Translations under genes and position numbers: made by a program
Source of the DNA: Megamonas hypermegale_A
Lineage (GTDB): Bacteria; Bacillota; Negativicutes; Selenomonadales; Selenomonadaceae
Strand: one strand, 5' to 3'
Length of the DNA: 64,000 nucleotides
NCBI RefSeq assembly: GCF_030371585.1
Contig: NZ_JAUDCE010000002.1
Part shown: piece by piece, positions 9,281 to 16,904 of the stretch
How positions within the stretch are numbered: position 1 is the stretch's first letter
Layout: each line of letters starts with the position of its first letter
Notes under the pieces: generated by a model
Databases searched by the model: none
Told to the model about the DNA's origin: nothing
What the model saw: only the letters and a program-made list of their open reading frames with translations

Positions 9281-9996
9281 TTAATTGCACTCTCCATTTC
9301 TTTCAGTATATTTTCGGCGGCTTCCACCGGATTTTGTGCCGCCCGTATCGGTCTGCCTACGACAAGATGCGTCGCTCCGTCGACAAGCGCCTTTGCCGGA
9401 GTGGCGATACGGCTCTGGTCATCAACGGAAGCACCGGCAGGACGCACGCCCGGCGTGATAATCAGAAAATCCTCGCCGCATGCTTCGCGAATGAATTTCG
9501 CCTCCTGCGGCGAAGCCACCACACCGTCAAGACCGGCCTCTTTCGTCAGTTTGGCCAGACGGATTACCTGGTCTTTGATGGAAACGCTCTGACCGAGCCC
9601 TTTCCAATCCTCTTCATTGATACTCGTGAGAATTGTCACTGCAATGATTTTCGGCGGTTCAATGCCCATTTTCGCCGCTTCGGCGCGCACAGCGTCGACA
9701 GCCGTCTTCATCATTGTATACCCGCCGGAAGCATGTACATTCATGATATCCACGCCCTGATACAAAAGCGAGCACAACCCCTGCGCCACCGTATTGGGAA
9801 TATCATGCAGCTTCAAATCCAAAAATATTTTTTTATCGCGCTTTTTCAGCTCTTCTATAATCGAAGAGCCGACCCGATAGAACAACTCCATGCCGACTTT
9901 GTAAAACGACACGCTGTCGCCCAGTCTGTCTACAAGCGCCAGTGCGTCTTCCTTCGTATGGAAATCAAGCGCAACGATTAATTTATCTTTTACCAT
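9277..9996 (-). CDS. pyrF: Orotidine-5'-phosphate decarboxylase
   Basis: Decarboxylates OMP to UMP. The catalytic Lys-Asp array is visible as FLDLKLHDIPNTV near residue 60; VALDFHTKEDAL opens the barrel and the phosphate-binding end reads ITPGVRPAG and VVGRPI. At 239 residues it is the short type I form found in Firmicutes. It lies 74 bases after carB, in the place where pyrK and pyrD usually sit in Firmicute operons; neither is present here. Confidence 0.96.
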   Translation of the reverse strand: MVKDKLIVALDFHTKEDALALVDRLGDSVSFYKVGMELFYRVGSSIIEELKKRDKKIFLDLKLHDIPNTVAQGLCSLLYQGVDIMNVHASGGYTMMKTAVDAVRAEAAKMGIEPPKIIAVTILTSINEEDWKGLGQSVSIKDQVIRLAKLTKEAGLDGVVASPQEAKFIREACGEDFLIITPGVRPAGASVDDQSRIATPAKALVDGATHLVVGRPIRAAQNPVEAAENILKEMESAIK

Positions 9997-10026
9997 AAAA
10001 ATACCTCGCCTATATTTTTACAAAAC

Positions 10027-10058
10027 TTACGCCGACAAGAAAATCCCATCGGCGTAAA
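10027..10058 (-). terminator. Intra-operon hairpin between carB and pyrF
   Basis: The stem TTACGCCGA / TCGGCGTAA is followed on the minus strand by a short, imperfect T-rich stretch. It may reduce read-through from carB or mark a processing site; as a terminator it would be weak. Confidence 0.4.
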
Positions 10059-10070
10059 ATCTAAATCATA

Positions 10071-13000
10071 TTAAGCCAGTTCATCACCGCGTCCGATATA
10101 ATCCTGCAATGCTAAAGAATATACGAGACGGCGTTCGCGAATGAAGCTCAGAACGCGCAGTACTTCCCAAGCCGTATCGAGGGAGGTGAGGCAGGCAATG
10201 CCGTGTTCAACGGTTGCACGACGAATTCTGAAACCGTCTTTGGCAAATTTCTGTCCCGGTGTCTGCGTCGTAATAACCATGTTGATACCGCCGGCTTTAA
10301 TCATTTTAATGATGTCGCTGCTGCGGTCGCTCTTCACGTTCTGGCCGCGTTCATGCACTTTATACACGATAGATGCGTCAACGCCCACTTCTTTCAACGC
10401 TTTTGCCGTACCTTCCGTTGCGGCGATTTTAAAGCCGAGGTCAGCAAACGCGCGGCCGAGCTGTTTCATTTCCTCTTTATCCTTGTTGGCTACGGTGAAG
10501 AGGATTGTACCTTCCTTCGGTATGTTCATGCCTGCACCCGTAATCGCTTTGTACAGTGCACGGGCATAATGATAGTCGATACCCATGACTTCACCGGTCG
10601 ATTTCATTTCAGGTCCGAGCGAAATATCGACATCCTGCATTTTGGCAAAGGAGAATACAGGAGCTTTGAGAGCAACGTACGGTTTCGGTTCGATTAAACC
10701 GGATTTGAAGCCGAAGTCTTTGGCAAGGCTCTGACCGAGCGCCACGCGCGTTGCCAGTTCCACCATATTGATATCCGTTACTTTGCTGAGGAACGGCACC
10801 GTACGGCTGGAACGCGGATTTACTTCGATTACGTATACATTGTCATTTACGACAACGTACTGAATATTGAGCAGACCCTTTACATTGAGGTTCAAGCCGA
10901 GTCGTTTCGTATAGTCGATAATCGTGAAGATTACTTTGGACGAAAGCGTCTGCGGCGGATATACGGCGATACTGTCGCCGGAATGAACGCCGGCGCGTTC
11001 GATATGTTCCATGATACCCGGAATTACGACCGTTTCGCCGTCAGCGATAGCGTCGACTTCCACTTCCGTACCCTGCATATAGTGGTCGATGAGTACCGGA
11101 TGGTCCGGTGTAACTTTTACGGCACGGTTCATATAATCGCGCAGTTCGTTTTCGTTATAAACGATTTCCATAGCGCGGCCGCCGAGTACGTACGACGGAC
11201 GAACCATTGACGGATAGCCGATTTTTTCCGCTGCTTTTACGGCATCTTCCACATTCGTTACGCTTGCGCCCTGCGGTCTGGCGATATTGGTCTGTTCGAG
11301 CACTTCGTCGAAACGTTCGCGGTCTTCGGCGCGGTCGATATCGTCAACGGATGTGCCGAATACTTTTACGCCTGCGGCTTTCAAAGAAGCGGCAAGGTTT
11401 ATCGCCGTCTGTCCGCCGAACTGTACGATAACGCCGTCCGGCTGTTCTTTATCAATAATGTTCAAAACGTCTTCCGTCGTGAGCGGTTCAAAATAGAGGC
11501 GGTCGGAAATATCAAAGTCCGTACTTACCGTTTCCGGATTGTTGTTGATGATAATCGCTTCAATGCCCATTTTGCGCAGCGCCCATACAGAATGAACGGA
11601 GCAGTAGTCGAATTCCACGCCCTGACCGATACGGATAGGACCGGAGCCGAGTACGATTACTTTGCGTCTGCTTGTTACCTGCACTTCATCTTCCTGTGCA
11701 TGGAAAGTGGAGTAGTAGTACGGTGTAGCCGCTTCAAATTCGGCTGCGCACGTATCAACCATTTTATAGCACGGCAGAAGGTTCATTGCTTTGCGCATGT
11801 TGCGTACTTCGTTCATATCCTTGCCGACGATTTCGCCGATGGAGCGGTCAGCCAGCCCGTAACGTTTAGCACGGCGCAGATTTTCCTCCGTCAGGCCTTC
11901 TTTCATCAGCAGAAGTTCCGTATCGGTGATATTTTTGATTTTGCGCAGGAACCATTTATCTATTTTCGTAATTGCATTAACTTCATCAATTGTAGCAATG
12001 CCGCGGCGGAATGCTTCGGCAATGATGAATAAACGTTCGTCGTTGATACGGGAAAGATGATTTTTAACTTCTTCATCGCTCCAACTGTCAACTTTTTCAA
12101 GATGCAGGCGGTTTACACCGATTTCTAGCGAGCGGACAGCTTTTAAAAGCGCACCTTCGAAATTGCGGTCAATGGACATAACTTCGCCCGTTGCCTTCAT
12201 CTGCGTACCGAGCGTACGGTCGGCAAAGACGAATTTATCAAACGGCCAGCGCGGGAATTTAACTACGCAGTAGTCAAGCGACGGTTCAAAGCAGGCTTTC
12301 GTCTTCTTCGTAACGGCGTTCGTGATTTCATCGAGCGTATAACCGATGGCGATTTTCGCGGAAACTTTGGCAATCGGGTAACCGGTCGCTTTCGATGCGA
12401 GCGCACTGGAACGGCTTACACGCGGATTTACCTCGATTACGTAATACTGGTTTGTTTTCGTATCGAGTGCAAACTGCGCATTGCAGCCGCCTTCGATGCC
12501 AAGTTCGCGGATAATGCGCAGCGAAGCGCTTCTGAGCATCTGATATTCATGGTCGGTCAAAGTCTGAGACGGCGCTACAACGATACTGTCACCCGTATGC
12601 ACGCCGACAGGGTCGAGGTTTTCCATGTTGCAAACTACGATGCAGTTATCGTTGGCATCGCGCATAACTTCGTATTCGATTTCCTTCCAGCCTGCTACGC
12701 TGCGTTCGATGAGCACCTGACCAATCATACTGTATTTCAGCCCGCGGATAACGATTTCAATGAGTTCTTCTTCATTTTCCGCAATACCGCCGCCTGTACC
12801 GCCGAGCGTATAAGCAGGACGCACGATAATAGGATAACCGATGGCATTGGCAAATTCCACAGCGGAAGCCACGTCGTCAACAATGGTGCTTTCCGGTATC
12901 GGTTCGCCGATTTTCTGCATTGTTTCCTTGAACAGTTCACGGTCTTCCGCCCGTTCAATCGCTTCCAGTGAAGTACCGAGCAGTTCCACATTGTATTTAT

Positions 13001-13325
13001 CGAGAATACCGGCTTCCGACAGTTTAACGGCAAGATTTAAGCCTGCCTGACCGCCGAGCGTGGCAAGCAATCCGTCCGGACGTTCCTTGGACAGGATTTC
13101 ATCAAGAAATTCCACCGTTAAAGGTTCGATATATACACGGTCGGCAATATCCTTATCCGTCATGATGGTGGCAGGATTGCTGTTCACGAGCACTACTTCA
13201 AGGCCTTCTTCTTTCAGTGCGCGGCAAGCCTGTGTTCCGGCGTAGTCGAATTCCGCCGCCTGACCGATAATAATAGGACCGGAGCCGATAACCATTACTT
13301 TTTTCAGATTTTGTTTCTTTGGCAC
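10071..13325 (-). CDS. carB: Carbamoyl-phosphate synthase large subunit
   Basis: Makes carbamoyl phosphate from bicarbonate, ATP and ammonia tunnelled from CarA, feeding pyrimidine and arginine synthesis. At 1084 residues it has the full duplicated architecture: two ATP-grasp halves starting at VMVIGSGPIIIGQAAEFDY and VIVLGSGPIRIGQGVEFDY, each with its EVNPRVSRSS / EVNPRSSRTV metal-binding loop, and a C-terminal MGS-like allosteric domain (last 140 residues) where UMP or ornithine would bind. The start lies 4 bases after carA. No second carAB is in the window, so this copy may serve both pathways. Confidence 0.97.
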   Translation of the reverse strand: MPKKQNLKKVMVIGSGPIIIGQAAEFDYAGTQACRALKEEGLEVVLVNSNPATIMTDKDIADRVYIEPLTVEFLDEILSKERPDGLLATLGGQAGLNLAVKLSEAGILDKYNVELLGTSLEAIERAEDRELFKETMQKIGEPIPESTIVDDVASAVEFANAIGYPIIVRPAYTLGGTGGGIAENEEELIEIVIRGLKYSMIGQVLIERSVAGWKEIEYEVMRDANDNCIVVCNMENLDPVGVHTGDSIVVAPSQTLTDHEYQMLRSASLRIIRELGIEGGCNAQFALDTKTNQYYVIEVNPRVSRSSALASKATGYPIAKVSAKIAIGYTLDEITNAVTKKTKACFEPSLDYCVVKFPRWPFDKFVFADRTLGTQMKATGEVMSIDRNFEGALLKAVRSLEIGVNRLHLEKVDSWSDEEVKNHLSRINDERLFIIAEAFRRGIATIDEVNAITKIDKWFLRKIKNITDTELLLMKEGLTEENLRRAKRYGLADRSIGEIVGKDMNEVRNMRKAMNLLPCYKMVDTCAAEFEAATPYYYSTFHAQEDEVQVTSRRKVIVLGSGPIRIGQGVEFDYCSVHSVWALRKMGIEAIIINNNPETVSTDFDISDRLYFEPLTTEDVLNIIDKEQPDGVIVQFGGQTAINLAASLKAAGVKVFGTSVDDIDRAEDRERFDEVLEQTNIARPQGASVTNVEDAVKAAEKIGYPSMVRPSYVLGGRAMEIVYNENELRDYMNRAVKVTPDHPVLIDHYMQGTEVEVDAIADGETVVIPGIMEHIERAGVHSGDSIAVYPPQTLSSKVIFTIIDYTKRLGLNLNVKGLLNIQYVVVNDNVYVIEVNPRSSRTVPFLSKVTDINMVELATRVALGQSLAKDFGFKSGLIEPKPYVALKAPVFSFAKMQDVDISLGPEMKSTGEVMGIDYHYARALYKAITGAGMNIPKEGTILFTVANKDKEEMKQLGRAFADLGFKIAATEGTAKALKEVGVDASIVYKVHERGQNVKSDRSSDIIKMIKAGGINMVITTQTPGQKFAKDGFRIRRATVEHGIACLTSLDTAWEVLRVLSFIRERRLVYSLALQDYIGRGDELA

Positions 13326-13329
13326 TTAA

Positions 13330-14397
13330 TTATTCCCCTTTCTGAAGCATTGCCCAAAATTGGTCAAATAAATATCTGTTGTCATCAGGACCAGGCGATG
13401 CTTCCGGATGATACTGTACGGAAAAAATCGGCAGCTCCGTATGGCGGATGCCTTCCACCGTATCATCGTTTACCGCTCTGTGCGTAACTTCCAGCGGCAA
13501 TCCTTCCAGCGATTTTTCATCTACGGCGTAGCCGTGGTTCTGCGAAGTGATATGCACTCTGCCCGTCAGAAGATTTTTAACCGGCTGGTTGGAACCGCGA
13601 TGACCGAATTTCAGTTTATACGTATCGGCACCGAATGCCAAAGATAATAACTGATGACCGAGACAGATACCGAATGTCGGTTTTTTGCCTGCAATTTCAC
13701 GCACCACATCAATGATTTCCGGCAAATCCTTCGGGTCGCCAGGGCCGTTGGATAGGAAAATACCGTCCGGATTTAAAGCCATGATTTCTTCCGCCTTCGT
13801 ATAAGCAGGTACAATCGTCAAATCACAGCCGATTTCATGCAGGGAATTTAAAATATGCTGTTTAATGCCGAAATCCATAACGACAACATGCGGACCGCCG
13901 GCATTTTCCATGCGGTACGTTTCCGGCGTCGTAACGATTTTCACCACATCGCGCGGAATTTCGTTCTGCATTAAAGCGTCGATTTGCTCCTGCGGCGTTC
14001 CTTCCGGCACGAGCACGCCCTTCATCGCACCGAGTGAGCGGATATGGCGCGTAACGGCGCGCGTATCTACATTATATAAGCACGGAATATCCTGCGCTTT
14101 CAGGAAATCCGTAAGTTCTTCTTCTTTCTGCCAGTTGCTGCCGATATCGCACAGCTCACCTACGATAAAGCCGTTGAAAAAGCATTTGCGCGACTGATTG
14201 AATTTTTTCGCTGCGCCGTAGTTGCCGATAAGCGGATAAGTCAGCGTTACAATCTGACTGCAATAAGACGGGTCAGTCAGAATTTCCTGATAGCCGGTCA
14301 TACCGGTATTGAACACAACTTCACCGAGAACAGGTCTTTCATCCAGCATATCGCCGTAAAAAACTGCTCCGTCTTCTAAGATTAACTTCCCTTTCAA
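13330..14397 (-). CDS. carA: Carbamoyl-phosphate synthase small subunit (glutaminase)
   Basis: Class I glutamine amidotransferase subunit that hydrolyses glutamine and passes ammonia to CarB. The N-terminal CPSase small-chain domain includes GMTGYQEILTDPSY and LTYPLIGNYG. The amidotransferase domain holds the nucleophile cysteine in FGICLGHQLLSLA and the catalytic His-Glu in VQYHPEASPGP. The 355 residues are typical. It is separated from carB by 4 bases and from pyrC by 18. Confidence 0.97.
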   Translation of the reverse strand: MKGKLILEDGAVFYGDMLDERPVLGEVVFNTGMTGYQEILTDPSYCSQIVTLTYPLIGNYGAAKKFNQSRKCFFNGFIVGELCDIGSNWQKEEELTDFLKAQDIPCLYNVDTRAVTRHIRSLGAMKGVLVPEGTPQEQIDALMQNEIPRDVVKIVTTPETYRMENAGGPHVVVMDFGIKQHILNSLHEIGCDLTIVPAYTKAEEIMALNPDGIFLSNGPGDPKDLPEIIDVVREIAGKKPTFGICLGHQLLSLAFGADTYKLKFGHRGSNQPVKNLLTGRVHITSQNHGYAVDEKSLEGLPLEVTHRAVNDDTVEGIRHTELPIFSVQYHPEASPGPDDNRYLFDQFWAMLQKGE

Positions 14398-14415
14398 AAG
14401 AGCACCTCCAAATTA

Positions 14416-15711
14416 TTAAGCCAAAACTTCGCCGTCATTCATTACGATTTCGCCGTCAACTATGGTCATAACGGCCTTACCTTTCAATTTGCGGCCGACG
14501 AACGGGCTGTGTGAACCTTTCGTGTAGAATTTATCCTTGTCCACTGTCCATTCTTTTTCCGTATCGAAAATCGTGATATCGGCTGCAGCGCCTTCTTCCA
14601 AAACGCCGCGTTTGCCGCCGAAGAATAATTTACCCGGCATATAGCTCATCTTGCTGACGAGTTTTTCCAGTGTAATTAAATTTTTATGATACAAATCGGT
14701 TAAAAGTACGCCAAGTGCCGTTTCCAATCCCGGGAAACCGCTCGGCGCGAATTTATATTCACGGTCTTTTTCTTCCTGTGCATGCGGCGAATGGTCCGTC
14801 GCGATAATATCAATCGTATCATCATTGATACCGGCCAGCACAGCTTCAATATCCGCCTGAGAACGCAGCGGCGGATTAACCTTAGTGGACGAATCAATCG
14901 GATTTACAAGTTCATCCGTCATGGTCAAATGATGCGGCGTTGCTTCCGCCGTAACTCTCACACCGCGTTTTTTCGCCTGACGCACCATGTCCACGGCATT
15001 TTTCGAGCTGATATGGGAGATATGCACCCACGCATCAGCATATTCAGCCAGCAGGATTTCACGCATAACGGCGATATCTTCCGCCACTGTCGGTCTACCC
15101 TTCATGCCGAGCATTGCGGAGCGGTGACCTTCATTCATCACGCCTTCAGCGACAAGGCTCGTTTCTTCCGCATGCGACATAATCGCTTTATCGAACGTTC
15201 TGAGATAATCCATGGCGTTGAGCATCAGTTTGCAGTTGTTGTCGAAATGACCGTCATCGGAAAAAGCAACGGCGCCTGCCTGAGCCATGTCGCCGACTTC
15301 GGCCAATTCCTTGCCTTCCTGCCCTTTTGTGAGCGCACCGATGATTTCAATATGCACGACGCCGACATCTTTCGCCCGCTGTTTGAGCCCGTTTACCAAA
15401 ACGGCCGTATCGACAACCGGCGTAGTATTCGGCATTGTAGCAACCGTCGTAAATCCGCCCGCTGCCGCAGCTCTCGAACCGGAGGCAAAATCTTCTTTCG
15501 CTTCCTGTCCCGGTTCACGCAGATGCGTGTGCATGTCGATAAAGCCAGGAGCAACGATTTTGCCCGCAGCGTCTATTACCTGCGTATCGTCATCATCATT
15601 TAAATCCTCGCCGATAACGGCGATTTTTCCGTTTTCTATAAGAACATCACTGACAGCATCAAAATTTTTGCCAGGATTTATAACTCGTCCGCCTTTAATC
15701 AGTAATTTCAT
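14416..15711 (-). CDS. pyrC: Dihydroorotase
   Basis: Zinc amidohydrolase that cyclises carbamoyl aspartate to dihydroorotate. Metal ligands are in GFIDMHTHLREPGQE (HxH) near residue 60 and in AIMSHAEE and HISHISS; ATDHSPH supplies the catalytic aspartate. At 431 residues it is the type I (PyrC/AllB-like) form common in Firmicutes. Its 5' end overlaps the 3' end of pyrB by 17 bases, so the two are tightly coupled. Confidence 0.96.
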   Translation of the reverse strand: MKLLIKGGRVINPGKNFDAVSDVLIENGKIAVIGEDLNDDDDTQVIDAAGKIVAPGFIDMHTHLREPGQEAKEDFASGSRAAAAGGFTTVATMPNTTPVVDTAVLVNGLKQRAKDVGVVHIEIIGALTKGQEGKELAEVGDMAQAGAVAFSDDGHFDNNCKLMLNAMDYLRTFDKAIMSHAEETSLVAEGVMNEGHRSAMLGMKGRPTVAEDIAVMREILLAEYADAWVHISHISSKNAVDMVRQAKKRGVRVTAEATPHHLTMTDELVNPIDSSTKVNPPLRSQADIEAVLAGINDDTIDIIATDHSPHAQEEKDREYKFAPSGFPGLETALGVLLTDLYHKNLITLEKLVSKMSYMPGKLFFGGKRGVLEEGAAADITIFDTEKEWTVDKDKFYTKGSHSPFVGRKLKGKAVMTIVDGEIVMNDGEVLA

Positions 15712-16657
15712 TGTTTTTACCTCCTGTTAAAGTTAGAGTTAATAAAGCCATGCGAACAGCTACGCCGTTTTGCACCTGGTCCTGAATTGCAGAATTTGCA
15801 CCGTAGGCAATTTCCGGCGAAATTTCCACGCCTTTATTCATCGGTCCCGGATGAAGCACCAGCACATCATCTTTGGCTAGTGCCAGACGCTCTTTATTCA
15901 GACCGAAAATACGGGCGTATTCCCGCAGTGACGGAAACAGACCGGATTTCATGCGTTCCAGCTGAATTCTCAGCACATTAATTACATCCGCATCAGCAAT
16001 CGCATCTTCTACGCGGTCATGCACGAAAATTCCCGGTTCATCCTGCAAAAAGCGCGGCAGCAGCGTTTTCGGCCCTGCCAAATGAACTTCCATGCCCATT
16101 TTGCGCATTCCCCAAATATCGCTGCGCGCCACGCGGCTGTGCAGAATATCGCCGATAACGGCTACTTTCAGTCCGGCAAGTTTTCCCTTATGCTGTCTGA
16201 TTGTAAATAAATTCAAAAGTCCCTGAGACGGATGAGCATGCGCCCCGTCTCCCGCATTAATGATAACTGGGCTTACAACTTTAGTGGCATATTCGGCTGC
16301 ACCTTCAGCACTGTGACGCATGATGATTGCGTCCACTCCCATATCTTCCAGTGTCAAAAGCGTATCTCTGAGGCTTTCCCCTTTTACGATACTGCTGGTA
16401 CTCGAGGTGATGTTCACCACATCCGCGCTCAAATACTTACCGGCAAGCTCAAAAGAAGTACGCGTTCTTGTGCTCGGTTCATAAAATAAAGTTACGACCG
16501 ATTTACCTCTCAGCGTCGGCAGTTTCTTAATATCACGATGAATGATATTTTTCATTTCTTTTGCTGTGTCCAACACTAAATTGATTTCTTCTGCGGAAAA
16601 ATATTCCAACCCGAGAATATTCTTGCCACGCAAGGAAACGTTGTTTCTACTCAACAT
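15695..16657 (-). CDS. pyrB: Aspartate carbamoyltransferase catalytic subunit
   Basis: Condenses carbamoyl phosphate and aspartate, the committed pyrimidine step. The STRTRTSFE carbamoyl-phosphate motif and HPSQGLLNLFT are clear, as is VLHPGPMNKGVE near the C-terminus. The open frame runs back to 16720, but that part lies in the attenuator terminator; the ATG at 16657 has GAAGGAG seven bases upstream and gives a normal 320-residue protein. No regulatory subunit pyrI is present, as usual in Firmicutes. First gene of the operon, controlled by the PyrR-type leader. Confidence 0.96.
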   Translation of the reverse strand: MLSRNNVSLRGKNILGLEYFSAEEINLVLDTAKEMKNIIHRDIKKLPTLRGKSVVTLFYEPSTRTRTSFELAGKYLSADVVNITSSTSSIVKGESLRDTLLTLEDMGVDAIIMRHSAEGAAEYATKVVSPVIINAGDGAHAHPSQGLLNLFTIRQHKGKLAGLKVAVIGDILHSRVARSDIWGMRKMGMEVHLAGPKTLLPRFLQDEPGIFVHDRVEDAIADADVINVLRIQLERMKSGLFPSLREYARIFGLNKERLALAKDDVLVLHPGPMNKGVEISPEIAYGANSAIQDQVQNGVAVRMALLTLTLTGGKNNEITD

Positions 16658-16686
16658 GTTCACTCCTTCGCACTTTAAACGAAACC

Positions 16687-16794
16687 CAAAAATCAAAAAA
16701 GCTTTCCTATGCGAAGGCATAAGAAAGCTAGTGATAGCGCAATATAAAGATATATAGTGCTCCCTTTCAACCTCGCTGGATTTTTTTAAAGGGC
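16687..16794 (-). promoter_or_regulatory. PyrR-type attenuator in the pyr operon leader
   Basis: The minus-strand leader holds the PyrR-binding loop TCCAGCGAGGTTGAAAGG (within 16761-16794), closed by CCCTTTAA and GAAAGGG, matching the known anti-antiterminator consensus. Downstream lies a terminator hairpin AGCTTTCCTATGC / GCATAAGAAAGCT (16700-16729) followed by TTTTTTGATTTTT. In the known mechanism UMP-loaded PyrR binds the first hairpin, prevents an antiterminator and lets the terminator form. No pyrR gene is in the window, so it must lie elsewhere. Confidence 0.88.
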
Positions 16795-16812
16795 TATATT
16801 TTTATTACTCAA

Positions 16813-16842
16813 ATACTATCATAAAAATAGTCTGCCTGTCAA
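16813..16842 (-). promoter_or_regulatory. pyr operon promoter
   Basis: A perfect -35 TTGACA (16842-16837) and -10 TAGTAT (16818-16813), 18 bases apart, just upstream of the attenuator. Transcription would start near 16806. Confidence 0.75.
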
Positions 16843-16856
16843 ATTAAAGATAAAAA

Positions 16857-16889
16857 AATACTGCCGACATTTCTGCCGACAGTATTTTT
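16857..16889 (-). terminator. Terminator after rpoC
   Basis: An eight-base stem AAATACTG / CAGTATTT is followed on the minus strand by TTTTTTT, 16 bases past the rpoC stop. It separates rpoBC from the pyr promoter. Confidence 0.75.
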
Positions 16890-16904
16890 GTTTTATACAA
16901 TTTA

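Noticed and set aside
14782..15603. A 273-codon open frame opposite pyrC, and a 243-codon frame opposite aspS (5309-6040)
   Set aside because: Both are antisense shadows rich in Arg, His and Phe, as expected from reverse reading of biased codons.
16658..16720. Upstream extension of pyrB
   Set aside because: It would be translated from the attenuator terminator; the ATG at 16657 has the proper site and length.
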